The position numbers and the translations under genes are program-made. This document shows, piece after piece, positions 9,884 through 20,992 of a DNA stretch of 64,000 nucleotides. Under the pieces are notes generated by a model. That model had not been told where the DNA came from, made no database searches, and saw only the letters and a program-made list of their open reading frames with translations. Position 1 is the first letter of the stretch. Each line of letters starts with the position of its first letter. The stretch covers positions 2,294,001 to 2,358,000 of the forward strand of contig NZ_JAPEMU010000001.1 of NCBI RefSeq assembly GCF_026342405.1, read 5' to 3'. This DNA is from Kitasatospora sp. NBC_00240 (GTDB taxonomy: Bacteria > Actinomycetota > Actinomycetes > Streptomycetales > Streptomycetaceae).

Positions 9884-10513
9884 GTGAGGGCGTTGTCCCG
9901 AGGCTTGGTACGCAGACTCCTGGTGGCGTCCTGCGCCGTGCTGGCGCTCGGCGCGGGCGCGGGCTCGCCGTCGGCGGCGGGACTCGCGGGCACCGGAGCC
10001 GGCGCCGACGGTGCGGGCGACGCGGCCGACCGGCCGGCCGGACACCCGGCGAGCGCCCCCGCCCGGGCCGGGACCGGCCGTGAGGGGACGGCGCCGGACG
10101 GCGGCGGCCAGCAGGGGCGGACGGTGTCCGACCTCCATGTGGGACGGGCCGATCCGGAGGCCGTCCACCCCGGCGGCAGCACCACCGTGCACGCCTTCGT
10201 GACCAACGGCGGGCCGGACCGGACGGCCTCCGGCTTCACCGTGCTGGTCGTCCTGCCCGCCGGCACCCGGGCCGAGGGGCCGTTCTTCCCCGAGTCGTGC
10301 CAGGTCTCCGAGGACGGCCGCCGGGTGCGCTGCCCGTTCCCGCCCGGCCTGTCCTCGCTGCGCAGCGCCACCGCGCTGGTGCCCGTCCGGGTCGGGGCGG
10401 ACACCCCGGCTCCCAGCACCCTGACCGGGGGCCGGGTCGTGGTGGTCGGCCCGGACGACCCCGACATGTCCGACAACCGGCAGCCGTTCGAGGTCGCGAT
10501 CGTCCCCGAGTGA
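9884..10513 (+). CDS. secreted protein with DUF11/CARDB-like domain
   Basis: A 209-residue exported protein. The N-terminus has a short basic segment, then LLVASCAVLALGAGAGSPSAAG, a clear signal peptide with cleavage near residue 30. Residues about 35-80 are Ala/Gly/Pro-rich linker. The C-terminal 120 residues look like an immunoglobulin-like beta domain of the DUF11/CARDB kind (VGRADPEAVHPGGSTTVHAFVTNGGPDRTASGFTVLVVLPAG, then VTALV-like strands and DNRQPFEVAIV) with one Cys pair (C-QVSEDGRRVR-C). No LPxTG or membrane anchor is visible. GTG at 9884 is used; its ribosome site is weak. Function unknown, probably extracellular. Confidence 0.7.
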   Translation: MRALSRGLVRRLLVASCAVLALGAGAGSPSAAGLAGTGAGADGAGDAADRPAGHPASAPARAGTGREGTAPDGGGQQGRTVSDLHVGRADPEAVHPGGSTTVHAFVTNGGPDRTASGFTVLVVLPAGTRAEGPFFPESCQVSEDGRRVRCPFPPGLSSLRSATALVPVRVGADTPAPSTLTGGRVVVVGPDDPDMSDNRQPFEVAIVPE

Positions 10514-10515
10514 CC

Positions 10516-10530
10516 GGCCGGATACCGGCC
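10516..10530. terminator. short hairpin between convergent genes
   Basis: GGCCGG, loop ATA, CCGGCC, beginning 3 bases after the stop of the secreted-protein gene and 17 bases from the end of the convergent NUDIX gene. It could terminate transcription from both sides. Confidence 0.5.
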
Positions 10531-10547
10531 ACGGCCCGCGAGCGGTG

Positions 10548-10985
10548 TCAGCCCCGGCCGGAGCGGTACAGCGCGAGCGTCGGGGCGAGCTGCGAGTGCT
10601 GCGGGGAGGGCAGCGCGTCCGGCGCGAACCAGCCCAGTTCGTCGAATTTGTGCGGCTCACCGATCGCCACCCGGGCCGGGTCCACCTCCACCGCGAAGAC
10701 CACCGCGACCCAGTGCGAGGCCGGGTCCGCGCGCAGGATGTTGCGCACCCCGATCGTCTCGATCGCCAGGGCCGGGGCGGTGTACTCCTCCTCGACCTCG
10801 CGGGCCACGGCGGCCTCGAAGGTCTCGCCGAACTCGAGCGCCCCCGCGCCGGTGTCCCAGGTGCCCGGCTCGTCCCGCGCCCCGGCGCCGCGCCGGGCCA
10901 GCAGCACCCGCCCCGCGCCGTCGTGGCAGACGAAGACGCAGGAGACGGTGGGGGCGGGAGCGGGAGCGGACATCGGATCGCTCAT
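10548..10985 (-). CDS. NUDIX hydrolase
   Basis: A 145-residue NUDIX-fold pyrophosphohydrolase. The box GALEFGETFEAAVAREVEEEY fits GX5EX7REUXEEX, with the usual Gly of the last position replaced by Tyr. Strands VSCVFVCHDGAGRVLLARRG and WVAVVFAVEVDP flank it, and a C-terminal DELGWFAPDALP segment is typical of MutT/NTP-type members. The substrate cannot be read from the sequence. ATG at 10985 follows GAAAGG. It is followed upstream by a HAD-hydrolase gene on the same strand with a 44-bp gap, so the two may be cotranscribed and act in nucleotide or phosphate housekeeping. Confidence 0.88.
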   Translation of the reverse strand: MSDPMSAPAPAPTVSCVFVCHDGAGRVLLARRGAGARDEPGTWDTGAGALEFGETFEAAVAREVEEEYTAPALAIETIGVRNILRADPASHWVAVVFAVEVDPARVAIGEPHKFDELGWFAPDALPSPQHSQLAPTLALYRSGRG

Positions 10986-11029
10986 CGGGTCGGGCCTTTC
11001 GTCAGCGGGTGCGGAATTCAGGTACCGGC

Positions 11030-11719
11030 TCAGAAGTGGTCGAGGAGCTCGGTGAGACTGCGCAGGTGGAGCACTCCGGTGTCGGCCGGGTCCAGCTCGG
11101 TGTGCTCCAGCACCCAGGTGTTGTCGTTGGGGATGAAGACGGCGTTCAGGCCGGCCCGGCGGGCAGGCAGGATGTCCGACTTCGGGGAGTTGCCGATCAT
11201 CCATCCGTCGGCGGGCACGATCCCGTGCGAGGCGACGAACCGCCGGTAGGTGGCCTCGTCCTTCTCGGGGACGATCTCCAGCGCGCGGAAGTACCGCGCC
11301 AGCCCGGAGGAGTCGATCTTCCGCCGCTGCTCCTCGGCGTCACCCTTGGTGAGCAGCAGCAGCGTGTGACGCTCACCGAGACGGGCCAGCGTCTCGGCCG
11401 CCCCGGGGACCGGCTCGACCTGAAAGCTGATCAGCACGGCGGCCAAGGCATCGATCTCGGCGATCTCGGACGCCGTGGCGGGCCGGCCGCGCAACCGCCC
11501 GACACAGTCGCGGAGACTGCGGACCAGCATCCGGCTGCCGTAGCCGTGGGTGACCGCGTTGGCCGACTGGACCTCGTCGAGGACGGCGCGCAGTTCGGCC
11601 CGGCCGAGGGCCGGATGCGCCAGCCAGTCCAGGAAGTCGGCGATCACCCGCTCGAAGACCACGTTGTTCTCCCACAACGTGTCGTCGGCATCGAACACCA
11701 GCACCTGATCGGCCCTCAA
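11030..11719 (-). CDS. HAD-superfamily hydrolase
   Basis: A 229-residue haloacid-dehalogenase-type phosphatase. Motif I is VFDADDTLWENN (nucleophile Asp and general acid Asp), motif II LLLTKGD, a Lys between, and motif IV MIGNSPKSDILPARRAG carrying the metal-binding Asp. A helical cap lies between motifs I and II (residues about 15-95). The substrate is unknown. The first start in frame is TTG at 11719, preceded by GGAG; GTG at 11704 would remove only five residues and is an equal candidate. It probably heads a two-gene unit with the NUDIX gene. Confidence 0.85.
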   Translation of the reverse strand: MRADQVLVFDADDTLWENNVVFERVIADFLDWLAHPALGRAELRAVLDEVQSANAVTHGYGSRMLVRSLRDCVGRLRGRPATASEIAEIDALAAVLISFQVEPVPGAAETLARLGERHTLLLLTKGDAEEQRRKIDSSGLARYFRALEIVPEKDEATYRRFVASHGIVPADGWMIGNSPKSDILPARRAGLNAVFIPNDNTWVLEHTELDPADTGVLHLRSLTELLDHF

Positions 11720-12015
11720 CTCCGGCCTCCGCTCTTCACTCCCGACCCCCGGACGGGGCTGCCCTCACGCTAACCCGGGGGCGGGGCGACCCGCAGGTGG
11801 TTATCCGGGGGCCGGCTGACACCTCCCGGGGCGGCGAACCGGCCGGAGGGGGGTGTCGCCAAGGTGTGCGTCAGGTGCGCACGGAGTGGACGCCCGGCCG
11901 GTCGGCGGACGCCGGAAGTCGGCCGGGTTTTACGGCAGTTACGCGTACATGAAGAGTCGCCGCAGAGTACTCGGACGCCTTCCGCGGGCGCCCGGGCGGG
12001 CTTCAGACTGCTGCC

Positions 12016-12411
12016 ATGCGAAACACTCTACGCGCGTTGAAGACCCGCGCCGCCTCCGTCGCCGCCGTCGGCCTGCTCACCCTGGCCCCGACCGCCGTGT
12101 TCGCCGCGGACGCGCACGCCACCGTCAGTGGCAGCGTCTGTCTCACCGCCCTGCCGAGCCAGGCGAAGGACACCCTGAACCTGATCGCGACGAACGGGCC
12201 GTTCCCGTACTCGCAGGACGGCATCGTGTTCCAGAACCGGGAGGGCGTGCTGCCCTCGCAGAGCACCGGCTACTACCACGAGTACACCGTCAAGACGCCC
12301 GGCTCCTCGACCAGAGGCGCGCGCCGGATGGTCACCGGCAAGGTGTACCACGAGGACTACTACACGGCCGATCACTACGTGACCTTCCGCAAGGTCAACT
12401 TCGGCTGCTAG
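12016..12411 (+). CDS. secreted guanyl-specific ribonuclease, RNase Sa family
   Basis: Extracellular ribonuclease that cleaves single-stranded RNA after guanosine. The 131-residue precursor has a signal peptide ending near VFA (residue 30). Mature residues align with RNase Sa with a constant offset of 35: catalytic Glu89 (YYHEYTV), Arg100 and Arg104 (TRGARR), and His120 (ADHYVTF), and the disulfide pair Cys42 and Cys131. The substrate-loop segment NGPFPYSQDGIVFQNRE is conserved. An unusual basic patch, KVYHEDY, replaces the acidic loop of RNase Sa. No barstar-like inhibitor gene is evident nearby, so the cell presumably relies on secretion or a distant inhibitor. Confidence 0.95.
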   Translation: MRNTLRALKTRAASVAAVGLLTLAPTAVFAADAHATVSGSVCLTALPSQAKDTLNLIATNGPFPYSQDGIVFQNREGVLPSQSTGYYHEYTVKTPGSSTRGARRMVTGKVYHEDYYTADHYVTFRKVNFGC

Positions 12412-12458
12412 CCCACCCCGACCTCACGCCGCCGGCCACGGCGGCCGACCGCGACAGC

Positions 12459-12492
12459 GCCGCCCGCACCCCGACCCCGGGGTGCGGGCGGC
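12459..12492 (+). terminator. 14-bp stem terminator after the RNase gene
   Basis: Perfect arms at 12459-12472 (GCCGCCCGCACCCC) and 12479-12492, loop GACCCC, followed by TTCGTCGT. It lies 48 bases after the RNase stop and isolates it from the amylase promoter. Confidence 0.85.
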
Positions 12493-12583
12493 TTCGTCGT
12501 GCCCCGAGGAGGCCGGCCCGGAGGAGCCGGTGCCTCCGGACCTCTTTACGCCGGATTTACGGACGAGTACTCTCCTGAAACAT

Positions 12584-12687
12584 CTTGCAGAGCTTTGCGC
12601 AAGACAGGATCGCAGCACCGCAAGCCCTCCCCACCCCACAGGGCAGCGGTGAAGAGCCCCAACGGCGCAGCGCCTGCAAGATCTTGC
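12584..12687 (+). promoter_or_regulatory. amylase promoter region with LacI/MalR-type palindromes
   Basis: Two related symmetric elements precede the amylase gene: CTTGC-AGAGCTTTGC-GCAAG at 12584-12603, and the perfect 12-bp palindrome GCAAGATCTTGC at 12676-12687. Both carry the CTTGC/GCAAG half-sites seen at maltose and amylase operators bound by LacI-family regulators in streptomycetes. TTGCAG at 12585-12590 could be the -35 hexamer, so the first site would overlap the promoter and the second would act in the untranslated leader. Regulator identity is inferred. Confidence 0.6.
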
Positions 12688-12773
12688 GGCGCTCGACGCT
12701 GCCCACGGGCCGCGCGCTCCTCCCCCACCCGACCGGCCGCCCCACCCGGCGGCCCGCCCCGAGGAGTCCCGTC

Positions 12774-16190
<3,417 letters not shown>

Positions 16191-16256
16191 GGCCGAAAGG
16201 CCGACACCGTCGGATAGGTTGGTGGGGCGCGCCCGGGTGACCGGTCGCGCCCCACC
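16191..16256 (+). terminator. two hairpins after the amylase gene
   Basis: GGCC-GAAA-GGCC, a tetraloop hairpin, starts directly after the stop at 16191-16202. A second stem has 11-bp arms, GGTGGGGCGCG (16221-16231) and CGCGCCCCACC (16246-16256), with a 14-base loop. The second ends 29 bases before the next ATG, so it may instead shape the leader of that gene. Confidence 0.6.
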
Positions 16257-16285
16257 GACACGAGACGACGAGGACAAGCCCAGCC

Positions 16286-16618
16286 ATGACCGCGCCACTG
16301 CCCGCCTTCGCCGGCCGTACCTACCTCTTCCAGGTCGACAACGGCGCCGAGTTCCGCAACGCCTACTCGGCCGACGGGAAGCGTCTGCGCTGGGAGGGCC
16401 TCGGCGAGTCGGCCGGGCAGTGGGAGGACGTCGCCCTGCACGTGGCGCAGGTGGGCCCGGAGCAGTACTTCGTCAGCTGGACCGAGCAGAGCGGCATCAC
16501 CGTCAGCCATGTGATGGACCTCGCCGAGCTGACCGTCCGGGCCTTCTGGACGTACGAGGGCGAGGGCGGCCGGGTCGGCGAGCTGCACACCGGCACCCTG
16601 GCGCCGATCGCGCCGTAG
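16286..16618 (+). CDS. MoaF-like small protein
   Basis: A 110-residue soluble protein resembling the MoaF lipocalin-like domain: FAGRTYLFQVDNGAEFRNAYSADGKRLRWEGL, then VGPEQYFVSWTEQSGITVSHVMDLAELTVRAFWTYE. MoaF relatives carry this beta-barrel fold; despite the name a part in molybdenum cofactor synthesis is not established for stand-alone members. No signal peptide is present. The gene starts about 95 bp after the amylase stop and is convergent with the esterase gene. Function unknown. Confidence 0.7.
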   Translation: MTAPLPAFAGRTYLFQVDNGAEFRNAYSADGKRLRWEGLGESAGQWEDVALHVAQVGPEQYFVSWTEQSGITVSHVMDLAELTVRAFWTYEGEGGRVGELHTGTLAPIAP

Positions 16619-16647
16619 CGAGCCCGGCCCGGCCGGCCCGTACGGCA

Positions 16648-17787
16648 TCACGTCCCGGCCGGGACCTTCAACTGCTGGGAGAGCCACTCCAGCGAGGAGG
16701 GCAGCAGCCGCTCCCAGGTCTGGAAGTTGTGCCCGCCGCTCTTCAGCATGCTGAACGACACCTTCATCGGCGCCCGGACGGCGGCCACGAACTCCTCCGT
16801 CTGCCGCCGGTAGTCACCGTCCCCCTCGCGGGTTCCGGCAAGCAGCACGGCGACCCTCGGGTGCGGCGGGTGGTTCAGCCGCCGGATCAGGTCGGCGTCG
16901 TCCCGGCGCTGCGAACTGCCCCGGAACAGGTCACCGGTGGTGGCGTCCTCGGCGGCGCGGTAGTAGCCGGAGAGCGAGACCGCGCTCGGGAACACGTCGG
17001 GGTGACGCATGGCCAGCTTGAGGGAGCAGTAGCCGCCGGTGGAGTTGCCCATCAGCCCCCAGGCCTGCGGGTCGGCGGAGACCCGGTAGCTGCCGAGGAC
17101 GGCCCGGGGGACGTCCTCGGTGAAGTACCGGTCGGACTGCGGGCCGCCGGGGACGTCCTCGCACTCGGTGTCCACGGGCATCGCCGGCGAAGGGCGCATC
17201 ATCACCAGCACGGTCGGCTGCATCCGGCCGCTCTGCAGCAGCCTGAGCGCGGCCCCGGGGTAGTTGAGCCTGGTCACCAGGTTCCGGGCGTCACCGGGGA
17301 AGCCGGTGGTGACGATCACGGCCGGGAACGTCCGGTGTGCGTACTCCGGCCGGAAGTACTGCGGCGGCAGGTAGACGTAGCCCTCGGTGCTGAGCCCGGT
17401 GGTGGCGCCGGGGATCCGCACCTGCTGGATCTCCCCGGCCTGGCCGGGCTCGCGGCCGACCGCCCCGCCGCCCTTGACCGGGACCCGCCCGAGCGGCTCC
17501 ACCCGGTCGCCGCGGCCGGCGTCGAGCTTCGTCCGGATGGTGACCGGGCCGTCGTCCCCCGAGCCCAGCAGGTCGTCCCAGCTGCTGTAGAAGGCGAAGT
17601 AGTTGTTGGCGAGAAGGCCGATCACCACCAGCAGGGCGAGCTGGGTCGCCATGATCGTCCCGAGCCGGCCCAGCACGGCCGTCCAGGTGGGCCGGGCGAA
17701 TCTCGGCCAGATCCGGACCGTTCCCACCGTCACCAGGACGACGAACAGAACGCTCAGTGCCAGCACCTTGTGGCTTGTCAGGCCCAT
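16648..17787 (-). CDS. membrane-anchored esterase, alpha/beta-hydrolase of the antigen-85/esterase D type
   Basis: A 379-residue protein with two N-terminal membrane segments (residues about 8-25 and 43-63), a Gly-rich connector to about residue 120, then an alpha/beta-hydrolase domain. The nucleophile elbow GNSTGG places Ser249, and the C-terminal SGGHNFQTW gives His353; the acidic residue is probably in the RREDD..TREGDGDYRRQ part. VYLPPQYF..RTFPAVIVTTGFPG is typical of the putative esterase/mycolyltransferase-like family. The catalytic domain is expected outside the membrane. ATG at 17787 has GGGGAG upstream. Substrate unknown; cell-wall or acyl-ester hydrolysis or transfer is plausible. 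Confidence 0.82.
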   Translation of the reverse strand: MGLTSHKVLALSVLFVVLVTVGTVRIWPRFARPTWTAVLGRLGTIMATQLALLVVIGLLANNYFAFYSSWDDLLGSGDDGPVTIRTKLDAGRGDRVEPLGRVPVKGGGAVGREPGQAGEIQQVRIPGATTGLSTEGYVYLPPQYFRPEYAHRTFPAVIVTTGFPGDARNLVTRLNYPGAALRLLQSGRMQPTVLVMMRPSPAMPVDTECEDVPGGPQSDRYFTEDVPRAVLGSYRVSADPQAWGLMGNSTGGYCSLKLAMRHPDVFPSAVSLSGYYRAAEDATTGDLFRGSSQRRDDADLIRRLNHPPHPRVAVLLAGTREGDGDYRRQTEEFVAAVRAPMKVSFSMLKSGGHNFQTWERLLPSSLEWLSQQLKVPAGT

Positions 17788-18111
17788 GTCCTACTTGCTC
17801 CCCGATCGAAGTCGTACCCCCGCCCCAACGACACCCCCGGGGTCGGCCCGGGTCCACGGGCCGACCGGACCGGGCCGGGCACGATGATCGAGTTTATCCT
17901 CCGGCCGGGCGGAAATCCGCAGGTGGCGCACGGTGCCGCCCGGCCGGCGAGGTGGCCGGGCGGCACGGGGGAGGTCGGCACGTACGGGGAGGCGGGTCGG
18001 GCGGGTGGGGCGCAGCGGTCAGGCGGCCCGGCGGCGGGCCCTGCGGCCGTCCGGCCGGGCGTCCCGGAAACCCGTTGGCGCCCGGCAGGCAGGGCCCGGC
18101 AAGGTGTGGGC

Positions 18112-18927
18112 ATGACTGCTCCAGGACTCGACGAGGACGGCCACATCGCCCGCGAGGGCTCCCTCGACCGGGTGCCGACCGCCTTCGCCGGGGTGGTGGC
18201 CGACGCCCGGGCCCGCATCGGGGCGCTGTTCGGCCCGGCCCGGCTGCACAGCGCCTACCTCTACGGCAGCGTCCCGCGCGGCACCGCCACCCCCGGCGTC
18301 TCCGACCTCGACCTGCTGCTCGCCCTGCGCCGGCCGCCCACCGCCGCCGACCGGGCCGACGCCACGGCGCTGGCGGCCGGGCTGGACGCCGACCACCCCG
18401 TGATCGACGGCGCCGGGATCCTGCTCTTCGACGTGGACACCCTGCTCGGCGAGCTCGAACGCCACGACCTCGGCTGGTTCGTCGCCTGCCTGTGCACCCC
18501 GCTGCTGGGCGAGGACCTCGCCGCCGGGCTGCCGCGCTACCGCCCGACCTCGCTGCTCGCCCGCGAGACCAACGGCGATCTCGCCGGTCTCCTCCCCCGC
18601 TGGCGCGAGCAGCTGGCCGCCGCCCGCACCGACGCCGAGACCAGGACGCTGGCCCGGGCCGTGGGCCGGCGCGTCGTCCGGACCGGCCTCACGCTGGTGA
18701 TGCCGCGCTGGGGCGGCTGGACCAGCGATCTCGACATCTCCGCCGAGGTGTTCGGCCGCTACTACCCCGAGCGGTCCGGGCAGCTGCGGCTGGCCGCCGA
18801 CCTGGCCCGCCGACCCTCGGCCGACCGGGCCGCGCTCACCGTACTGATCGACGACCTGGGGCCCTGGCTGGCCGCCGAGTACGCGGCCGTCCACGGGGTG
18901 AAGGCCCCACGCCCCACCGGCCCCTGA
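18112..18927 (+). CDS. nucleotidyltransferase-domain protein (aminoglycoside adenylyltransferase-like)
   Basis: A 271-residue soluble protein with an N-terminal DNA polymerase beta-like nucleotidyltransferase motif: YLYGSVPRGTATPGVSDLDLLL contains the GS-x-x-x-G and the DxD metal pair (residues about 50-70). The C-terminal helical half (LARAVGRRVVRTGLTLVMPRWGGWTSDLDISAEVFGRYYPE) resembles stand-alone nucleotidyltransferases common in Streptomyces rather than a characterised resistance enzyme. The ATG at 18112 follows a GGTGTGGG stretch; an in-frame GTG two codons earlier is possible. It is convergent with the phosphotriesterase-like gene, with 22 bp between stops. Resistance function is not supported. 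Confidence 0.78.
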   Translation: MTAPGLDEDGHIAREGSLDRVPTAFAGVVADARARIGALFGPARLHSAYLYGSVPRGTATPGVSDLDLLLALRRPPTAADRADATALAAGLDADHPVIDGAGILLFDVDTLLGELERHDLGWFVACLCTPLLGEDLAAGLPRYRPTSLLARETNGDLAGLLPRWREQLAAARTDAETRTLARAVGRRVVRTGLTLVMPRWGGWTSDLDISAEVFGRYYPERSGQLRLAADLARRPSADRAALTVLIDDLGPWLAAEYAAVHGVKAPRPTGP

Positions 18928-18949
18928 AGGGGTACCGGCCACCGGCCGG

Positions 18950-19882
18950 TCAGGCCCAGTCGGCCGCGAAGGCCCGGGCCGGGTTGGCCACCAGCAGCCG
19001 CTCGGTCAGGTCGGCGCCGAACTCCCGGGTGATCCGCTCCGCCAGGCCGCCGACCAGGAAGGCCGACCCCGGCGCGCCCCGGGCGGCCCGGGTGGTGGTG
19101 TCGCCGCCGAGCAGCAGCTGACCGGCGTGGCCGGCCTCGACCAGGGCGGCCAGGGTGTCGAAGAGGTGGTGGTCGGTGGCGTGGTTGGCCCGGGACGGAC
19201 CGTCGAGCGCGAGGAAGGCGCCCGACTCCGCGACCTGCCGGTGCAGCCGCAGATCGGGAAACCGGTTGAGGTGCCCGAGGATCACCCGCGCCGGCGGCAC
19301 GCCGAGGCCGCCGACCAGCAGGTCCAGCACGTCGGGGGCGCCGGTGCCGAGTTCGTGGTGCACGCCGATCGGCGCGCCGGTGGCGTGGTGGGCCTCGGCG
19401 GCGGCCGTCATCACCCGGCGGGCGTGCCCGTCCAGGCCGTGGAACCCCCCGGCCACCTTGATCAGGCCCGCCCGTACGCCGCTCGGCCCTGCCGCCGGCC
19501 CGCCGCCGTCCGCCCGCAGACCGACCGTCAGCTCCTCGGTGAACAACCGGGCCAGGACGTCGACCCCGGACAGGCCCCGCAGCACGGCCGGGTCGTAGTG
19601 CACGTCCTGGTGCAGCCCGGTGGCCGCCACCAGGTGGACGCCGGTGGCCCGGGAGAGCCCGGCCAGCCCGGCCCCGCCGCGACCCATCCCGTACGGGGTC
19701 CACTGCACCAGGGCGCGGCCGCCGGCGGCGGCGAAGGCCCGCAGTTCGGTCCCGGCCGCCGCCGGGTCGTCCAGCTCCTGCCCGGGCAGCAGCGGGGAGG
19801 CGAGGAAGAGGTGGTCGTGCGCGTCGCAGACGCCGAGCAGCGCCGGGTCGACGTCCCCCAGCACGGTGCGGACGGCGCTCAC
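18950..19882 (-). CDS. phosphotriesterase-family metal hydrolase
   Basis: A 310-residue amidohydrolase of the phosphotriesterase branch. Metal-site residues are visible: CDAHDHLFLAS (HxH), the Lys of AGLIKVAGGFHG that would be carboxylated, GVHHELG, GHLNRFPD and the Asp of LLLGGDTTTR. Relatives hydrolyse lactones or phosphoesters; true phosphotriesterase activity is not implied. Its GTG start at 19882 overlaps the stop of the preceding carboxymuconolactone decarboxylase-like gene (GTGA), so the two are translationally coupled and last in the TetR-controlled group. A lactonase step after ring or ester opening is a reasonable guess. Confidence 0.85.
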   Translation of the reverse strand: MSAVRTVLGDVDPALLGVCDAHDHLFLASPLLPGQELDDPAAAGTELRAFAAAGGRALVQWTPYGMGRGGAGLAGLSRATGVHLVAATGLHQDVHYDPAVLRGLSGVDVLARLFTEELTVGLRADGGGPAAGPSGVRAGLIKVAGGFHGLDGHARRVMTAAAEAHHATGAPIGVHHELGTGAPDVLDLLVGGLGVPPARVILGHLNRFPDLRLHRQVAESGAFLALDGPSRANHATDHHLFDTLAALVEAGHAGQLLLGGDTTTRAARGAPGSAFLVGGLAERITREFGADLTERLLVANPARAFAADWA

Positions 19883-20298
19883 GCGCCGGCCCCGGTGCCC
19901 GGGGCCTCCTCCGCGAGGGTGGCGGCGACCACCCGCAGGCCGGCCAGTGCCTTGGGCACCCCGACGTACGGCGCCAGGTGGACCATCACCTCGATGATCT
20001 GCTCCCGGGTCAGCCCGACCCGCAGGCTGTTGCGGACATGGTCGGCGAGCTGCGGTTCCACGCCGCCGAGGGTCGCCAGTGCGGCGAGGTTGACCAGCTG
20101 GCGGTCCCGCAGGTCCAGGCCGGGGCGCTGGTAGGTGCCGCCGAAGAGACTGGTGACGATCCAGTCGGGAAAGCCGGGCGCCAGCTCGTCCAGGCCGCGC
20201 AGGGTCTTGTCCTGGGTGTCCTGGCCGGCCAGCTCGTCGAGCAGGCGGTGGCCGGCCTCGCGGTCCAGCGGGGCGTGGGTGAGGTCGGGCAGTGTCAT
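19879..20298 (-). CDS. carboxymuconolactone decarboxylase-family protein
   Basis: A 139-residue all-helical protein of the CMD/AhpD-like family: LFGGTYQRPGLDLRDRQLVNLAALATLGGVEPQLADHVRNSLRVGLTREQIIEVMVHLAPYVGVPKAL is the core CMD helix pair. There is no CxxC, so it is not an AhpD-type peroxidase partner; it is closer to gamma-carboxymuconolactone decarboxylases, which act on lactone acids. ATG at 20298 has AAAGGA at a normal distance. It lies 14 bp after the DUF4865 gene and overlaps the phosphotriesterase-like gene by 4 bp. Confidence 0.88.
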   Translation of the reverse strand: MTLPDLTHAPLDREAGHRLLDELAGQDTQDKTLRGLDELAPGFPDWIVTSLFGGTYQRPGLDLRDRQLVNLAALATLGGVEPQLADHVRNSLRVGLTREQIIEVMVHLAPYVGVPKALAGLRVVAATLAEEAPGTGAGA

Positions 20299-20312
20299 CG
20301 GGTCAGGTCCTT

Positions 20313-20891
20313 TCACCAGTGCCGGCCGGCCGGCAGGTCGTGGAGCCCCGGACGGGACAGGTGCAGCAGCTGGTAGCGGGTGCCGTGCCGCTCCGGGGCG
20401 CTCCCCCGCCACAGGGCGGTGCGCAGCAGCTCCCAGCGGCCGGGGTCGACGGCGACGGCCGCGCTGTGCAGCGCCTCGTCCTCGGGCAGGTCGGCGAGCG
20501 CGCGTTCGACCGCCTCGGCGGGGTCGGTGCCCTCGGGGATGCGTTCGGTGCGGCGGGTGGCGGTGAGCGGGACGGCGGCCACGGCGGGGCCGGTGCGGAA
20601 CCCGGCGCCCAGCCAGTGCCGGACCACCGGGCGGCCGAAGTCGGTGACGATGCCCCGGAAGCCGGGCCCCCAGAGGAAGCTGTTCATCCCCTCGGCGGTG
20701 TTCCAGAGGTAGAACGGCGCGTACTGGTTCACCGGCGAGCCGCTCCCGTCGCCGCGTTCGCGGACCAGGTAGGCCTTGAGGCCGAGCCCGGGGTAGGCGT
20801 CCATCAGGTGGCCCCGGGTGGCGACCCGCTGGCGGATGATCTCCATGTCGTAGTCGGCGGGCAGGGTGATCTCGTACTGCATCGCGTGCAC
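20313..20891 (-). CDS. DUF4865 family protein
   Basis: A 192-residue soluble protein matching the DUF4865 pattern: MQYEITLPADYDMEIIRQRV, LMDAYPGLGLKAYLVRE, NQYAPFYLWNTAEGMNSFLWGPGFRGIVTDFGRPVVRHWL. The duplicated strands and the conserved Y/F/W-rich middle resemble dimeric alpha/beta-barrel monooxygenase-like proteins; no experimental function is known to me. GTG at 20891 is used because GGAGA lies 7-8 bases upstream; ATG at 20882 is the alternative. It is first in the run DUF4865, CMD-like, phosphotriesterase-like and is probably cotranscribed with them from the tetR-side promoter. Confidence 0.82.
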   Translation of the reverse strand: MHAMQYEITLPADYDMEIIRQRVATRGHLMDAYPGLGLKAYLVRERGDGSGSPVNQYAPFYLWNTAEGMNSFLWGPGFRGIVTDFGRPVVRHWLGAGFRTGPAVAAVPLTATRRTERIPEGTDPAEAVERALADLPEDEALHSAAVAVDPGRWELLRTALWRGSAPERHGTRYQLLHLSRPGLHDLPAGRHW

Positions 20892-20992
20892 GGTGGTCTC
20901 TCCGGTCGGGAGGTGCTGGCATGCGGCGGGGCCGCGGTCGCGGCGGTGACCGCGGTGACGGGCGGCCTCGCGGGGTGCGACGAGCCTGCGGC

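Noticed and set aside
16286..16618. Molybdenum cofactor biosynthesis gene
   Set aside because: Only the MoaF-like fold is suggested; there are no other moa or mog genes near it.
18112..18927. Aminoglycoside resistance gene
   Set aside because: Only the general nucleotidyltransferase motif is shared; the rest is unlike characterised resistance enzymes.
18950..19882. True phosphotriesterase (organophosphate hydrolase)
   Set aside because: The metal site is shared by lactonases and other members; neighbours suggest catabolism of a natural lactone or ester.
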